Shown here: piece by piece, positions 32,774-42,096 of the stretch
How the letters are laid out: every line of letters starts with the position of its first letter
Position numbering within the stretch: position 1 is the stretch's first letter
Source: Candidatus Zixiibacteriota bacterium
GTDB lineage: Bacteria > Zixibacteria > MSB-5A5 > GN15 > PGXB01
Length of the DNA: 64,000 nucleotides
Assembly: GCA_900498245.1 (NCBI GenBank)
Contig: LS998015.1
Location: 2,673,305-2,737,304 of the forward strand
Direction: 5' to 3'
Notes under the pieces: model-generated
Seen by the model: only the letters and a program-made list of their open reading frames with translations
The model's database searches: none
What the model was told of the DNA's origin: nothing
Translations under genes and position numbers: made by a program

Positions 32774-34852
32774 TTAGTCAAGCCAAAAATTCATATTTAT
32801 CCGAAAATTACGTCCCAATGAGGGATAATCCCGGTCCTCTAAACCGCCCCACTGCCGCACCGGCCTGGAATTAAACAAGTCGTTACATATTAATGAGATA
32901 GAAACATATCGGGTCGTGCTCAGGGTGATCCCGGCGTTGGTCAAGTAATTGGCTTTCAAGCGCTTTTCCACATAAGTATAAGAGACATTGAAAGCCTCAT
33001 CATAGGAACTTATTGCATAATAATTGCTTTTTGCGGCGGTATAGATCAACTCCCCATTAAATTTAAGGAATTTCATTCGGCCATCATAGCCAATCCTCCA
33101 CTTGAAATTAGGAATAAATGCCGCATTTCTCTCTCTTTCTGAAAATTCCTGTTGCCCGTCAATACCCGAATAGACCAATTCTTTATTTTTCTGACGCGCC
33201 CTTTGCCATGTCAAATCACCGTCGAGTGAAGAATTATTATTAATTTTCCACTTGAATCCGAAATCAATTCCCAGAGTTCGAAATTTATTCAGATTCGATG
33301 GCGTCCAGCGCGGCGAGCCATAGCCACTAATACTCCCTTGCGGAGCCCAGGAAATCAAATCATGAACCTGGCGCCAGAAAATATCGGTATTAAATCGAAT
33401 CGCATCCGAGGGAAGAATCACCGCGGCCGCCAGAAGGTTTTCCCCCCGCTCCGGTATCAAATGCGGATTCCCTTCGGAGAATTCATCTTTCGGCCAGTAG
33501 AGGTCGTTGAATGCCGGGAGGCGATAGGCCTGGCCATAGGCGAATTTCAATTGCAGTTTATTCGCCGGCGTGAATCGAATCGCCGTGTTAAAAGATCCAT
33601 ATCCTTTCCCGCCATTTACGACTTCCTCTCTTCCCCCCAGATCCAGTGCCGTCATTCCATTTAAAAATACTGATCCGCCGCCCCAGAGCGCCGCGACGTC
33701 GCGAGAATGCTTCCAATCCGCGGTTGACTCAATTGACTCCGTCGGCTGCGCCCCATAAAAATCGGTGGTCGTTGCCATTTCGCTTTTATAGTGTGACGAC
33801 CCTGACAGATATTCCATCCCCCCCGCCAATTCGAATTTTTTGCCGGAATATTTTAATCTGCCCGTTGCTCCGGAATTGCGCCCGATAGTCTTGTCATTTT
33901 CCATTACATCCGACGAATCATTCCAGCCGAGATATGCGTAGCGCCCGAAATACCTCAGGTCATTTCGCTCATAGAAACCGTCAATTTCGCCCGACCAGGA
34001 ACCGGTGCCTGCCTCGTTGAACAGGAGACGGAGATCGACGGAATGATTGAAATCGCGCTGATGATTTACGAGCGACTGCGACTCGGAATTGCCATAGTAC
34101 GGAATATTATTCGGATTGGGCACCGCCCCGGGAACCCCCAATGAGTCCTGAAAATAGCGATATTCCAGACTGCCGGTCAACTTTCCGGATTTCGGCAGAA
34201 TAGTCGACTTCAGCGAAATATTGTTCTGGCGGGCACCGGAATTGGCTCTGGCATTATCGGTGGAGAGACCGATTACACTGAGGTTGAAATGCGCGGTCCC
34301 GAATTTCTTGGCCCCCAGGGCATGATAATTTATCAATTTGTCGCTACCGTAACCAATCCCGCCGGAAACTTTATCCAGATATTCGAAGCGCGGAATCAAA
34401 TTGATAACTCCGCCGATGGCATCCGAGCCGTATAGCGACGATTGCGTTCCCTTGACAATTTCGATTCGGCTCAATTCCGATGGATCATAATTGGCCAGAT
34501 TGAAACCGCCGGTTCCGTAATCATAGACGGGCCGCCCGTTATAAAGAAGTAGAATCTGCGATGACGGGGCCCCCCAGAGGAACAGATTGCTCAGGTGCCC
34601 GACAGCGCCGTACCCCGCCGGATCGGCCCCGGCCACTCCGTCCAGCGCCTCGCCGATAGATATATTCTCTTCCAGTTTAGCGGCGTTAATGGTGCGCGCC
34701 GGCCAGGCGCTTCGATTAATAGGTGTCGGGAATCGTTCCGCCGTCACCGTAACAGTGTCCGGCAATTCATAGACTTTTTCTTTCTCCTCGGCGCCGTTTC
34801 CCTTCGCCACGGCGGCTGTCAGGAGGAAGAGAAGTGCGGTCAACGCCTTCAT
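32774..34852 (-). CDS. BtuB-like TonB-dependent outer-membrane receptor
   Basis: A 692-residue outer-membrane receptor. The ATG at 34852 has TGGAGGTC 5 bases upstream and begins a signal peptide (MKALTALLFLLTAAVAKGNGA). A TonB-box-like start (LPDTVTVTAERFPTP) is followed by the plug domain (about 45-160: ISIGEALDGVAGADPAGYGA, then RIEIVKGTQSSLYGSDAIGG). The barrel (about 165-692) ends in an aromatic residue-rich strand (FRINMNFWLD). Its message starts with a cobalamin riboswitch (34960-35140), so the likely cargo is vitamin B12 or a related corrinoid. It should be energised by the ExbB/ExbD/TonB set at 20-24 kb. No periplasmic or inner-membrane B12 transporter genes lie next to it. Confidence 0.93.
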   Translation of the reverse strand: MKALTALLFLLTAAVAKGNGAEEKEKVYELPDTVTVTAERFPTPINRSAWPARTINAAKLEENISIGEALDGVAGADPAGYGAVGHLSNLFLWGAPSSQILLLYNGRPVYDYGTGGFNLANYDPSELSRIEIVKGTQSSLYGSDAIGGVINLIPRFEYLDKVSGGIGYGSDKLINYHALGAKKFGTAHFNLSVIGLSTDNARANSGARQNNISLKSTILPKSGKLTGSLEYRYFQDSLGVPGAVPNPNNIPYYGNSESQSLVNHQRDFNHSVDLRLLFNEAGTGSWSGEIDGFYERNDLRYFGRYAYLGWNDSSDVMENDKTIGRNSGATGRLKYSGKKFELAGGMEYLSGSSHYKSEMATTTDFYGAQPTESIESTADWKHSRDVAALWGGGSVFLNGMTALDLGGREEVVNGGKGYGSFNTAIRFTPANKLQLKFAYGQAYRLPAFNDLYWPKDEFSEGNPHLIPERGENLLAAAVILPSDAIRFNTDIFWRQVHDLISWAPQGSISGYGSPRWTPSNLNKFRTLGIDFGFKWKINNNSSLDGDLTWQRARQKNKELVYSGIDGQQEFSERERNAAFIPNFKWRIGYDGRMKFLKFNGELIYTAAKSNYYAISSYDEAFNVSYTYVEKRLKANYLTNAGITLSTTRYVSISLICNDLFNSRPVRQWGGLEDRDYPSLGRNFRINMNFWLD

Positions 34853-34866
34853 GATGCGACCTCCAT

Positions 34867-34892
34867 AAAAAATGCCCGACAATCTGTCGGGC
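34867..34892 (-). terminator. Attenuator terminator between riboswitch and receptor gene
   Basis: Minus-strand GCCCGACA, loop GAT, TGTCGGGC, then ATTTTTT, ending right before the ribosome site TGGAGG at about 34860. It is the expected off-state of the cobalamin riboswitch. A second stem, TCTGATAAT / ATTATCAGA (34898-34906 and 34932-34940), lies just upstream and may belong to the switch. Confidence 0.8.
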
Positions 34893-34959
34893 CGAGGTCT
34901 GATAATTTATCCGTCTTCTCCGCCCGCGCAGATTATCAGATGTCCCGTCTCTTGGGACA

Positions 34960-35140
34960 TTACGGTTGTCTTCCGGCAGGTTTTCTGACTTTACGGCTTC
35001 AAACCTCCTTCCGGCTCCTTCCCCGCCTTGTTTCACCAAAGCGAGTGGTCTTGCGCCGGAGGGTAGCCGCTTACAGCAGCGGGGCTGTGGCGGATTTTCA
35101 CCGCCTTCCCTTTTACCCCTCACTCTGAGGGCACCGAAAT
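34960..35140 (-). promoter_or_regulatory. Cobalamin (B12) riboswitch aptamer
   Basis: Read on the minus strand, the region contains the conserved order of the adenosylcobalamin aptamer: GGTGCC at the start, AAAGGGAA, GGTGAAAATCC, CAGCCCCGCTGCTGTAA, and the B12 box AAGTCAGAAAACCTGCC (34975-34991). Spacings and bases match the family well. A TTGACT-17-TAAATT promoter precedes it. Binding of cobalamin should favour the terminator at 34867-34892 and reduce receptor expression. Confidence 0.92.
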
Positions 35141-35150
35141 ATTTTCCTTG

Positions 35151-35179
35151 AATTTATTGGCAACGATTATCAAAGTCAA
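35151..35179 (-). promoter_or_regulatory. Promoter of the riboswitch-receptor transcript
   Basis: Minus-strand TTGACT (35174-35179), 17-base spacer and TAAATT (35151-35156), placing the start of RNA just before the GGTGCC of the aptamer. Confidence 0.6.
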
Positions 35180-35279
35180 CAAGAAAGCTTCACAAATCTC
35201 AATGCGAATCGCCTGATCTCCAAAAGCCGGAACGCGAGAAATCTGTAAACCCGCAATTTTTTATATCAAGCCATCACTA

Positions 35280-36746
35280 TTATAAAGGGCATTGGGGCGA
35301 TGGGCCATTTCTAAACAGGTAATTAATCAAATAGGAAATATCCAGAATATTTGATATACGATCATTATTAACATCTGCCAGAAGCGCGGGATTTCCGCCC
35401 GCATACAGCGCGTCGATGATCCCCATCAGGTCGTCCAGACCTACTCGGCCGTCCCCATTGCGATCGGCGCAATTTTCTGACAATTGATAGGAATTTAAAA
35501 TATCTTCCAGGACTGCAATTGAATTAAGCCGATCGGTTCCCTGTCCGACTCCCATGGCTATAAGGACATACTGACTGTCACCGGGATTAAAATCGAACGG
35601 CCCACAACTGGCCATCATCCGTCGGTCCGCGGGGGAACTGTCCAAATCGCCCGTTTCCAGCACTGGATCGCCGCTGCATTGATATTTGAGGTTACGCCCA
35701 TCAAAAATATAAGGGTCTCCCTGCCTGCTCAATCCCAACATGCAGTTATAGCTCTGCTGCGCGTAAAGGGGGTCCGTACCATTGATATATTTGGCGAAAG
35801 AGGTCATGTCCAAATTTCGGAACCCGGGAATAAACCAGCGCTCGAATCTGGCGGTATCATTTATGGACGGCACCAATGGTCCGCGAATAATTTTGAATCC
35901 GACGGCCGGTGGTGCGGACCCATACTTTTGATCGGCATTGGTAGCATTATAGCAATAAAATATATTATTCAGAGTATCACACCCGACCAGATCGTCCCCC
36001 ACCCCACCCAAATCGGGATCGGCCCAAAAAGAGATGAGGCAATCACTTATATGATTCGTACCTTTATTATATATTTTGTATCCGACGAAGATAATATTGC
36101 CCAAAAATCCGGCACCACTATATGCCCAAGTGTTCTGCTGTACTTCAAGGCCCAATGGCGCTGTCATACCGGAGGTTTCCTGGTGTTCAATCGGATTAGC
36201 ATCATTAAATACGCTCCAAAGAAACTGATCCCCTTGAAACCGGGGGCCGCCGTTGCGATATGCCGGGGCTCCCTGATAAACCGGCCAGTTTAAGTAGTCG
36301 TAATTGGTTACACTATCACTATAAAGTTTGTAAATTTTGAAAGACGGGTTGTCTGTTTGGAATGTTCCTCCCAGCATCGGACCCGGGACATATTCATCAC
36401 CGTATCCCGCGACTGTCACCCGTGTCTCCGTTCCGACCTTGCCTCCGATCCAAAGACCCGCCGCATATAACGGAGAAGGCGTTGTCCCGTTCTGAATGTC
36501 GGTAATACCGACATACGGAAAGAAGGTCCCGTAGTCATATCCGAAATATCCGGCCAGATCCCTCCCCATGTTACCGTGATTGGTCACGAACATAAAAATC
36601 CGATTGGCGTCTATGTAAGAGGTATTATCAACGGCGGCCGGTTTAGCCGGAGTAATATTCTTATCGATAACTCCGGATTGTGCCCCCCAGACGGAAATCG
36701 TAGCTATAATGATCACAACTGATAGAATGATACGATAGAGCTTCAT
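35280..36746 (-). CDS. Secreted dockerin-bearing protein of unknown function
   Basis: A 488-residue exported protein. A signal peptide (MKLYRIILSVVIIIATISVWGA) is followed by about 400 residues rich in Tyr, Gly and Asn. I do not recognise a characterised family, but the segments NGTTPSPLYAAGLWIGGK and DFNPGDSQYVLIAMGVGQG are of a type I associate with large secreted proteins of FCB bacteria. Residues 427-488 are a dockerin: ADRNGDGRVGLDDLMGIIDA and DVNNDRISNILDISYLINYL, each a calcium loop plus helix. A perfect promoter precedes it. The dockerin suggests the same docking partner type as the proteins at 3025 and 5476. Confidence 0.82.
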   Translation of the reverse strand: MKLYRIILSVVIIIATISVWGAQSGVIDKNITPAKPAAVDNTSYIDANRIFMFVTNHGNMGRDLAGYFGYDYGTFFPYVGITDIQNGTTPSPLYAAGLWIGGKVGTETRVTVAGYGDEYVPGPMLGGTFQTDNPSFKIYKLYSDSVTNYDYLNWPVYQGAPAYRNGGPRFQGDQFLWSVFNDANPIEHQETSGMTAPLGLEVQQNTWAYSGAGFLGNIIFVGYKIYNKGTNHISDCLISFWADPDLGGVGDDLVGCDTLNNIFYCYNATNADQKYGSAPPAVGFKIIRGPLVPSINDTARFERWFIPGFRNLDMTSFAKYINGTDPLYAQQSYNCMLGLSRQGDPYIFDGRNLKYQCSGDPVLETGDLDSSPADRRMMASCGPFDFNPGDSQYVLIAMGVGQGTDRLNSIAVLEDILNSYQLSENCADRNGDGRVGLDDLMGIIDALYAGGNPALLADVNNDRISNILDISYLINYLFRNGPSPQCPL

Positions 36747-36813
36747 AATAGCCCTCCGGTGCAGAAATTGATTTTTGGCCGTAATCAGGGCCGGTTACAC
36801 ATATCTTATTCAG

Positions 36814-36841
36814 ATTATATCCAATTATTCCCGGTTGTCAA
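36814..36841 (-). promoter_or_regulatory. Promoter of the dockerin gene at 35280
   Basis: Minus-strand TTGACA (36836-36841), 16-base spacer and TATAAT (36814-36819), both perfect hexamers, about 70 bases before the ATG at 36746. Confidence 0.8.
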
Positions 36842-36897
36842 CCCTTTTCTCCCCCGCTCTCGGCATTAGAAGAACTAATTTCAGAGAAAACGCCTTC

Positions 36898-39120
36898 TCA
36901 CATCATATCATAGGGATCGATATCGATAACCATTTTGACCCGCGGCGGAATCTTGAATTTTGTCTCTACTCTCTCCCAGTTGTCCAGAAATCTAATGACT
37001 TTCATAAGTTGTGGGGTCTTCACAAACAGATGTCGGCGATACAGGCCGCGAAGACGGTACAGCGGACAGGGCGCCGGTCCGAGAATTTCCCCCTTTATTT
37101 TCGCCGCTTTGATTCCAAGGGCCAGCCGCCCGGCGAAATCTTTGGCCCACCGGGTGACATCCTCTTCCTTCTTCGCGGAAAATAGAAAATTTATAAGATG
37201 TGCGAACGGCGGATATGACAAATTCTGTCGCGACGCAATTTCCCGCGCATAGAAAGTACCATAATCCTGACGGGCCGCATCGTCGATTAATTCAGTATCC
37301 GGATTGAACGTCTGTATGACCACTTCTCCGGGTACGATTCCCCTCCCGGAGCGCCCGGCCACCTGGATCAACTTGGCGAAAAGCTTTTCGGGGGCCCGGA
37401 AGTCCGGCATATCCATTCCGATATCGGCCATGAGGACCCCTACCAGGGCCACATTGGGGAAATCGATCCCTTTGGTGACCATCTGAGTTCCCAGAAGGAT
37501 ATTATACTTACCGGCAGAAAAGTCGCTCAAGATTAAATGGGCGCGCTCCCTCTCGGCCGCGCTGTCGGAATCGAGCCGCACCAATGCCGCCTGCGGAAAC
37601 AATTTGCAGATTCTATCTTCAATTTTTTGTGTACCTGTACCCAGAAAAATAAAATTGGCGCCCCCGCACGAATCGCATTTGTTATAGTCGCTTTTGATGA
37701 AACCGCAAAAATGGCACATCAGTTTGCTCCCGGCTTTATGATAGGTCAAATGCAACTGGCAATGGGGGCAAATAGGAGTGTGGCCGCAATCGGTGCATTT
37801 AAGCCGTGGCGAAAATCCCCGCCGATTCAAAAATAGTATGATTTGATGTCCGTTATCAAGCGCCCGCTGCACTTTGGAAATCATCGCCGGAGTGAAGTAA
37901 AGTTTTTCCTCGGATAACGGCTCTTCTTTTAGATCCACCAGCCGCACCACCGGAAGTTCCGTGGCTTCCGGCCGGCGTGTCAATTGCAGCAGATGATAGC
38001 GCCCTGCCTGAGCGTTGTAATAGGATTCCAGGGACGGTGACGCCGAGCCCAGAACAATGGGTATTCCGGCCATTTTGGCCCGCATAACCGCGCTGTCCCT
38101 ACCCTGGAACCGCGGCGCGGGATCATCCTGCTTGTACGATTCATCGTGCTCTTCGTCGACAATAATCAGACCGAGATTCCGGAGCGGGGCAAAAAGAGCC
38201 GAGCGGGCCCCAATCACTATCCGGCATTTCCCCTCTCTGACTTCACTCCACAGATTCAGGCGATCCTTTTTTTTCAAAGCCGAGTGAAGCAGGGCAATCT
38301 CTTCACCCCTGAAAAAACTGCGGAAATAAGACAAAAGCGTCCCGGCCAGGGCAATCTCGGGGACCATTACTAATACCGATTGCCCCCGATTTAATATCTC
38401 CTGCGCCACGCGGCAATAGACTAACGTTTTGCCCGAACCGGTGATTCCGTACAGCAAGAATGGCGCATAATTCCCGGCCCCTGCCGCAATGGCCTTGATG
38501 GCCTCTTTCTGTTCCAAATTCGGCTCTATCGATGAAACCTCTTCCCGCGGACGGATGTACGGAAATAATTCCGCGAAATCGGGTTCCTTATCCGAAATCC
38601 CTTTACTCGAATACGACTCTCGAATGATCCCCTCTGCCGCCAGTTTTGTTATCAGACCGGGGAATTTTTTTTCGTAAAATTGTGACTGCCGATGGCTCAA
38701 CATCCCTCCGATTCGCAACTTCTTCAGCAGGGCTTCCGGGATTTTCAGGTCCGGGGCGCGGTCAGGAAAATCGGGGATCGCGAAATAATTCGGTTTCCCC
38801 GGTTTGCGCATTTCTGGAGGAAGGGCCGCCTGACAGACATCGGCAATATTGGTCAAGTAGAAGCCCGATAGCCATATCAGGAAATTGAAAAGTTCCTCAT
38901 TGAATAATGGTCCTGTTTCCGGCAAATCGATGACCTCTTTGAGACCCGCTTCGGGAGCAATATCCGTTTCCTCAATATAGAAACCTGGCACCCGCCTTTT
39001 GCCGAACGGTACAATGCACCTCTGTCCCGGCAACAGGGTCCCGAATCTCTCCGGCAGAAAGTACGTGAAAAGTTTTCGGGGTGTCCCCGGCACCGCTATT
39101 TTGACCAGTCTCTTGCTCAT
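36898..39120 (-). CDS. priA: PriA, primosomal replication restart helicase
   Basis: A 740-residue PriA, the 3'-to-5' helicase that reloads the replisome at stalled forks. The N-terminus (LVKIAVPGTPRKLFTYFLPE) matches the DNA-binding domain. The helicase core has GITGSGKTLVYC (Walker A), VDEEHDESYKQ (motif II), GSASPSLESYY, and the zinc-binding insert CTDCGHTPICPHC / CHFCG / CDSCGG, with all eight cysteines present. Motif V-VI region: GTQMVTKGIDFPNVALVGVL and QVAGRSGRG. The ATG at 39120 lies only a few bases after the U-run of the preceding gene's terminator and has no shine-dalgarno; a TTG at 39141 lies inside the hairpin. Expression may need a separate start of transcription near this point or read-through. 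Confidence 0.96.
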   Translation of the reverse strand: MSKRLVKIAVPGTPRKLFTYFLPERFGTLLPGQRCIVPFGKRRVPGFYIEETDIAPEAGLKEVIDLPETGPLFNEELFNFLIWLSGFYLTNIADVCQAALPPEMRKPGKPNYFAIPDFPDRAPDLKIPEALLKKLRIGGMLSHRQSQFYEKKFPGLITKLAAEGIIRESYSSKGISDKEPDFAELFPYIRPREEVSSIEPNLEQKEAIKAIAAGAGNYAPFLLYGITGSGKTLVYCRVAQEILNRGQSVLVMVPEIALAGTLLSYFRSFFRGEEIALLHSALKKKDRLNLWSEVREGKCRIVIGARSALFAPLRNLGLIIVDEEHDESYKQDDPAPRFQGRDSAVMRAKMAGIPIVLGSASPSLESYYNAQAGRYHLLQLTRRPEATELPVVRLVDLKEEPLSEEKLYFTPAMISKVQRALDNGHQIILFLNRRGFSPRLKCTDCGHTPICPHCQLHLTYHKAGSKLMCHFCGFIKSDYNKCDSCGGANFIFLGTGTQKIEDRICKLFPQAALVRLDSDSAAERERAHLILSDFSAGKYNILLGTQMVTKGIDFPNVALVGVLMADIGMDMPDFRAPEKLFAKLIQVAGRSGRGIVPGEVVIQTFNPDTELIDDAARQDYGTFYAREIASRQNLSYPPFAHLINFLFSAKKEEDVTRWAKDFAGRLALGIKAAKIKGEILGPAPCPLYRLRGLYRRHLFVKTPQLMKVIRFLDNWERVETKFKIPPRVKMVIDIDPYDMM

Positions 39121-39122
39121 AA

Positions 39123-39152
39123 GAAAAAAGGCAGGCCTCAAGCGACCTGCCT
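39123..39152 (-). terminator. Terminator of the TPR gene, abutting priA
   Basis: Minus-strand AAGGCAGG...CCTGCCTT hairpin (loop about 10 bases) followed by a run of T. The run ends two bases before the priA ATG. Confidence 0.85.
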
Positions 39153-39171
39153 TAAGTCTATTCGAAATGTT

Positions 39172-40542
39172 TTACATTTTCTGCAAATCGGCTATTTTGG
39201 CTTCGGCGGCCTTGGCCTTATCCGGCATATTGTTATTGGTATAGAGATCCTTCAATACTTCCCAGAGTTTTATGTCGCCCGGATCCAATTCCGTCGCCTT
39301 TTCGTAGGGCGGAATCGCCTCTTTGAACTTCTGCAGCTGTATATATATATCACCGACACTGATCCAGTATTCCTTGCGATTCGGCTCCAATTCGGTCAAC
39401 TTCTTGAATGCCTCCAGGGCATCCGTGAAATTGGCGCGGGCAAAAAGAACTACCGCCAATTGCTCCAGAATCTGACCGTTGTCCGGTTCCAGTCGGTGGG
39501 CGGTTTTCAGATAGTACGCCGACGAATCAAGATAGGTGTCGCGCAGCTTGCCGAACTGCTCGGCCTTCGCCTTATCGGTTGTATTCCTGACGGAATCGTA
39601 AACAGCCTGAGAACGAACCAGGAAATACTGACCGGCGTCGGTGTATGCACCCGAAATGGTGGTATCGGCCGCGATTGTCTTTAGATCCCAGACATAGGCG
39701 CTGTCGTACTGGCGCTTATTGCTGTAGCAAATGGCGATATTGAAACAAGTATTGGCGTCGTTCGGAACCTTTTCCAGATATTTCTTGAAATAAGCAATGG
39801 CGTTATCCCAGTCATCCATCTGGATATAGGAGTAGGCAATATTCTGAATAAGATAGGCCGTATCGGGAACTATGGCCGATGCTTTCTTAAGCCAGACGAG
39901 GGATGAATCATACTGCTTGAGACGATCATAAAGGAGTCCGATTCCTTCAAATGAGCGATACCGGCTGGGATCAACCGTAGCCGCAATCTGGAAAAAGAGC
40001 CGGCCCGAATCGGCGGTCATTTTCATCTGTTCCTTCAAAGTGAGAATTTCGGCGGAGTCCGCGGCACCGCTGATCTTCTTGGCGAATTCATTGACCGTAT
40101 CGATCGCCTGAACGCCGCTGTTATATGTCTCCCGCCAGTAGAAGGTTCGGATGGAGTCGGTCACGCCGCTGAATTTTTTGCAGTCGTTTCGTAACCCCGA
40201 TTTTATTTCCTTGTTTCCGCAGGCCGATGCCATCGAATCATAATTTTCCGCCATTTTCTCAAAGAAACCGAGTTTCTTGCTTAAATCGCTCTCTTTATTG
40301 GCATATTCGGCATAAATGTTTCCGCGGAACAAGAAACCCTCCGGAATGGGTCCATAGTAGAAAAGCATCGTGTCTAGAAATTGAAGGGCCTCTTCATAGC
40401 GCGGCGGATTCCCGAGCATCGATATCTTGGCCGACTTTAAATAGGCACTTTGCGGCAACTTGGCCCTTTGCTGGGAACCGAATGACGGTGCCGCCAGGAT
40501 TAATATTAACAATGAAATGACGAAATAATTACGAAGTCTCAT
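39172..40542 (-). CDS. Secreted TPR-repeat protein
   Basis: A 456-residue exported protein: signal peptide (MRLRNYFVISLLILILAAPSFGS) and at least six tetratricopeptide repeats. The clearest are in the C-terminal half (AYLIQNIAYSYIQMDDWDNA, NTCFNIAICYSNKRQYDSAY, QILEQLAVVLFARANFTDAL, EYWISVGDIYIQLQKFKEAI). The N-terminal 200 residues contain a longer helical stretch. It should act as a periplasmic or surface scaffold. It resembles the TPR gene in the Ton operon in style but not in order. CAGGAGGAG lies 6 bases before the ATG, and a TTGACA-17-TAGATT promoter precedes it. Confidence 0.85.
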   Translation of the reverse strand: MRLRNYFVISLLILILAAPSFGSQQRAKLPQSAYLKSAKISMLGNPPRYEEALQFLDTMLFYYGPIPEGFLFRGNIYAEYANKESDLSKKLGFFEKMAENYDSMASACGNKEIKSGLRNDCKKFSGVTDSIRTFYWRETYNSGVQAIDTVNEFAKKISGAADSAEILTLKEQMKMTADSGRLFFQIAATVDPSRYRSFEGIGLLYDRLKQYDSSLVWLKKASAIVPDTAYLIQNIAYSYIQMDDWDNAIAYFKKYLEKVPNDANTCFNIAICYSNKRQYDSAYVWDLKTIAADTTISGAYTDAGQYFLVRSQAVYDSVRNTTDKAKAEQFGKLRDTYLDSSAYYLKTAHRLEPDNGQILEQLAVVLFARANFTDALEAFKKLTELEPNRKEYWISVGDIYIQLQKFKEAIPPYEKATELDPGDIKLWEVLKDLYTNNNMPDKAKAAEAKIADLQKM

Positions 40543-40591
40543 CGACTCCTCCTGATTGCTTGAATTTCATTCTTTGCATACATAGATTTCT

Positions 40592-40620
40592 AATCTAAAT
40601 AGTTTGCCGCTGGCTGTCAA
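40592..40620 (-). promoter_or_regulatory. Promoter of the TPR gene at 39172
   Basis: Minus-strand TTGACA (40615-40620), 17-base spacer and TAGATT (40592-40597), 50 bases before the ATG at 40542. Confidence 0.65.
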
Positions 40621-40634
40621 CCCAATTTCCGGCT

Positions 40635-41990
40635 TTAATAACTGGTCCTGACAATGTAGCTTAACACCGCTTTCTCATTGGCTTTCACCGGGATATTGAA
40701 GGTAACAGTGCCGGCGTCTTCTTTCACGTAATCATAATTGCTTTTGGTTATGGTCCAGTCGCCGGATAGACGCTTCTTGACGATAATCGTTATATCTTCC
40801 TTCTTATGGTTGCGGAGACTGATTTCATAGGTTCTTTCTTCCACCCGATCCGAGATTTTCTGATAATTGAGCATCTTTTCACCGGCTGAGATATCAAACG
40901 CATAGCCGATATTCAATTGAACCTTCTCGTCAACCGGCGTATGGTCGATATTATCTTCCCCCAGCAATATCATCGAACCGTCGCTGTCGGCCTTGAATAC
41001 CCGGGTCCGCCCCGCCGGAAGCGGGATTCCCAGTCCGTCGGCTTTCGAGTTCATGGTTTTCAACTGAACACTCACCTTTTCGTTATTCACTTCCGGCTCA
41101 AAATAATATTCCTTTTCCACCCCGGCCCGAGCCGGCTCAAACAACGTAATCTGCTTGATTTCGTTGTCGGCCAGGGTCGCCCGGCGCGGCAAAGTATAAA
41201 GATGATATTCGAAAAACTGCTTCTCTTCGAAACCGGCCGCCGAAGCCGCCTTGGCCATATATTGAGCTTCCATCTGAATATCGCCGCGAATCTTTTTGGG
41301 AATGCGATGAATATCCCCCGCCACCAGTTTCAGGGTCGCCTCTTTGTATGTCGCTCCGGAGCTGTTGGTAATTGAGGCCCATCCGGTCAGATCGAGCGTT
41401 TTTTCATCGGACGATAATATCCCGACATATTCGGCGCTCCAGCTTAAGCCGCCGGTCTGATAGGAGACGTCGCAGTCGGCGGTGCCGGAAAAATCGGACT
41501 GATACAGCCAGAACAATGTCGGTCGGGTTATCAATCCTTCCGGTAATTCCGGAAAATTGGTGTTGGTGATTTCATCGAGCCGAATAATTTCGATTTTTCC
41601 CGCCTTGTCTTTCAGGACCACTGCCCCGCCGGAATAAGATAGCAGGGTGCCGCAGTAAATCTTCCCCGATTTGTCAAATAAATCTATTTGCTTATCAATG
41701 AAACGGTTGTAAATCTTGTCCGGCGACACCAGATCATAGCCGTAATTCTGCTCCAAGATTGCCACTGATTTTGACTTATCCTTCAATTCGAATCCCACCG
41801 AGGTGGCGTCGATCTGTGACGGAACATCGATAAAAGAGATACGGCCGTTCCCTTTTTGGAATTCCAGCGGGCGGGTATCACGGACGACGCCCAGATTGCT
41901 GTTATAGACCGTAACCGCAACATTATCGGCCCAGACAGGCGCGGTGAAAAGTAGTATCAGCATTCCCGTTATAAAGATTTTCCTGCTCAT
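40635..41990 (-). CDS. Secreted DUF4139 domain protein
   Basis: A 451-residue exported protein with signal peptide (MSRKIFITGMLILLFTAPVWA). The pattern VAVTVYNSNLGVVRDTRPLEF, then ISFIDVPSQIDATSVGFE and a C-terminal beta-rich part (SYQTGGLSWSAEYVGIL, DLTGWASITNSSGATYKEATL, with KLVAGDIHRIPK) matches proteins with DUF4139, the domain that also occurs in MucoidyInhibitor A-type proteins. Members are secreted or periplasmic and their biochemical role is not known. AAAGGAGAGG is the ribosome site. It is not clearly linked to its neighbours. Confidence 0.85.
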   Translation of the reverse strand: MSRKIFITGMLILLFTAPVWADNVAVTVYNSNLGVVRDTRPLEFQKGNGRISFIDVPSQIDATSVGFELKDKSKSVAILEQNYGYDLVSPDKIYNRFIDKQIDLFDKSGKIYCGTLLSYSGGAVVLKDKAGKIEIIRLDEITNTNFPELPEGLITRPTLFWLYQSDFSGTADCDVSYQTGGLSWSAEYVGILSSDEKTLDLTGWASITNSSGATYKEATLKLVAGDIHRIPKKIRGDIQMEAQYMAKAASAAGFEEKQFFEYHLYTLPRRATLADNEIKQITLFEPARAGVEKEYYFEPEVNNEKVSVQLKTMNSKADGLGIPLPAGRTRVFKADSDGSMILLGEDNIDHTPVDEKVQLNIGYAFDISAGEKMLNYQKISDRVEERTYEISLRNHKKEDITIIVKKRLSGDWTITKSNYDYVKEDAGTVTFNIPVKANEKAVLSYIVRTSY

Positions 41991-42096
41991 TTCCTCTCCT
42001 TTTCTTTATCTTGATACCGCCACAATTGAATATTCTTCCCCGAGAGGCAATAAAAAAATATATTTTTTGGTTGAAATTATTATCTTATAATCGGTT

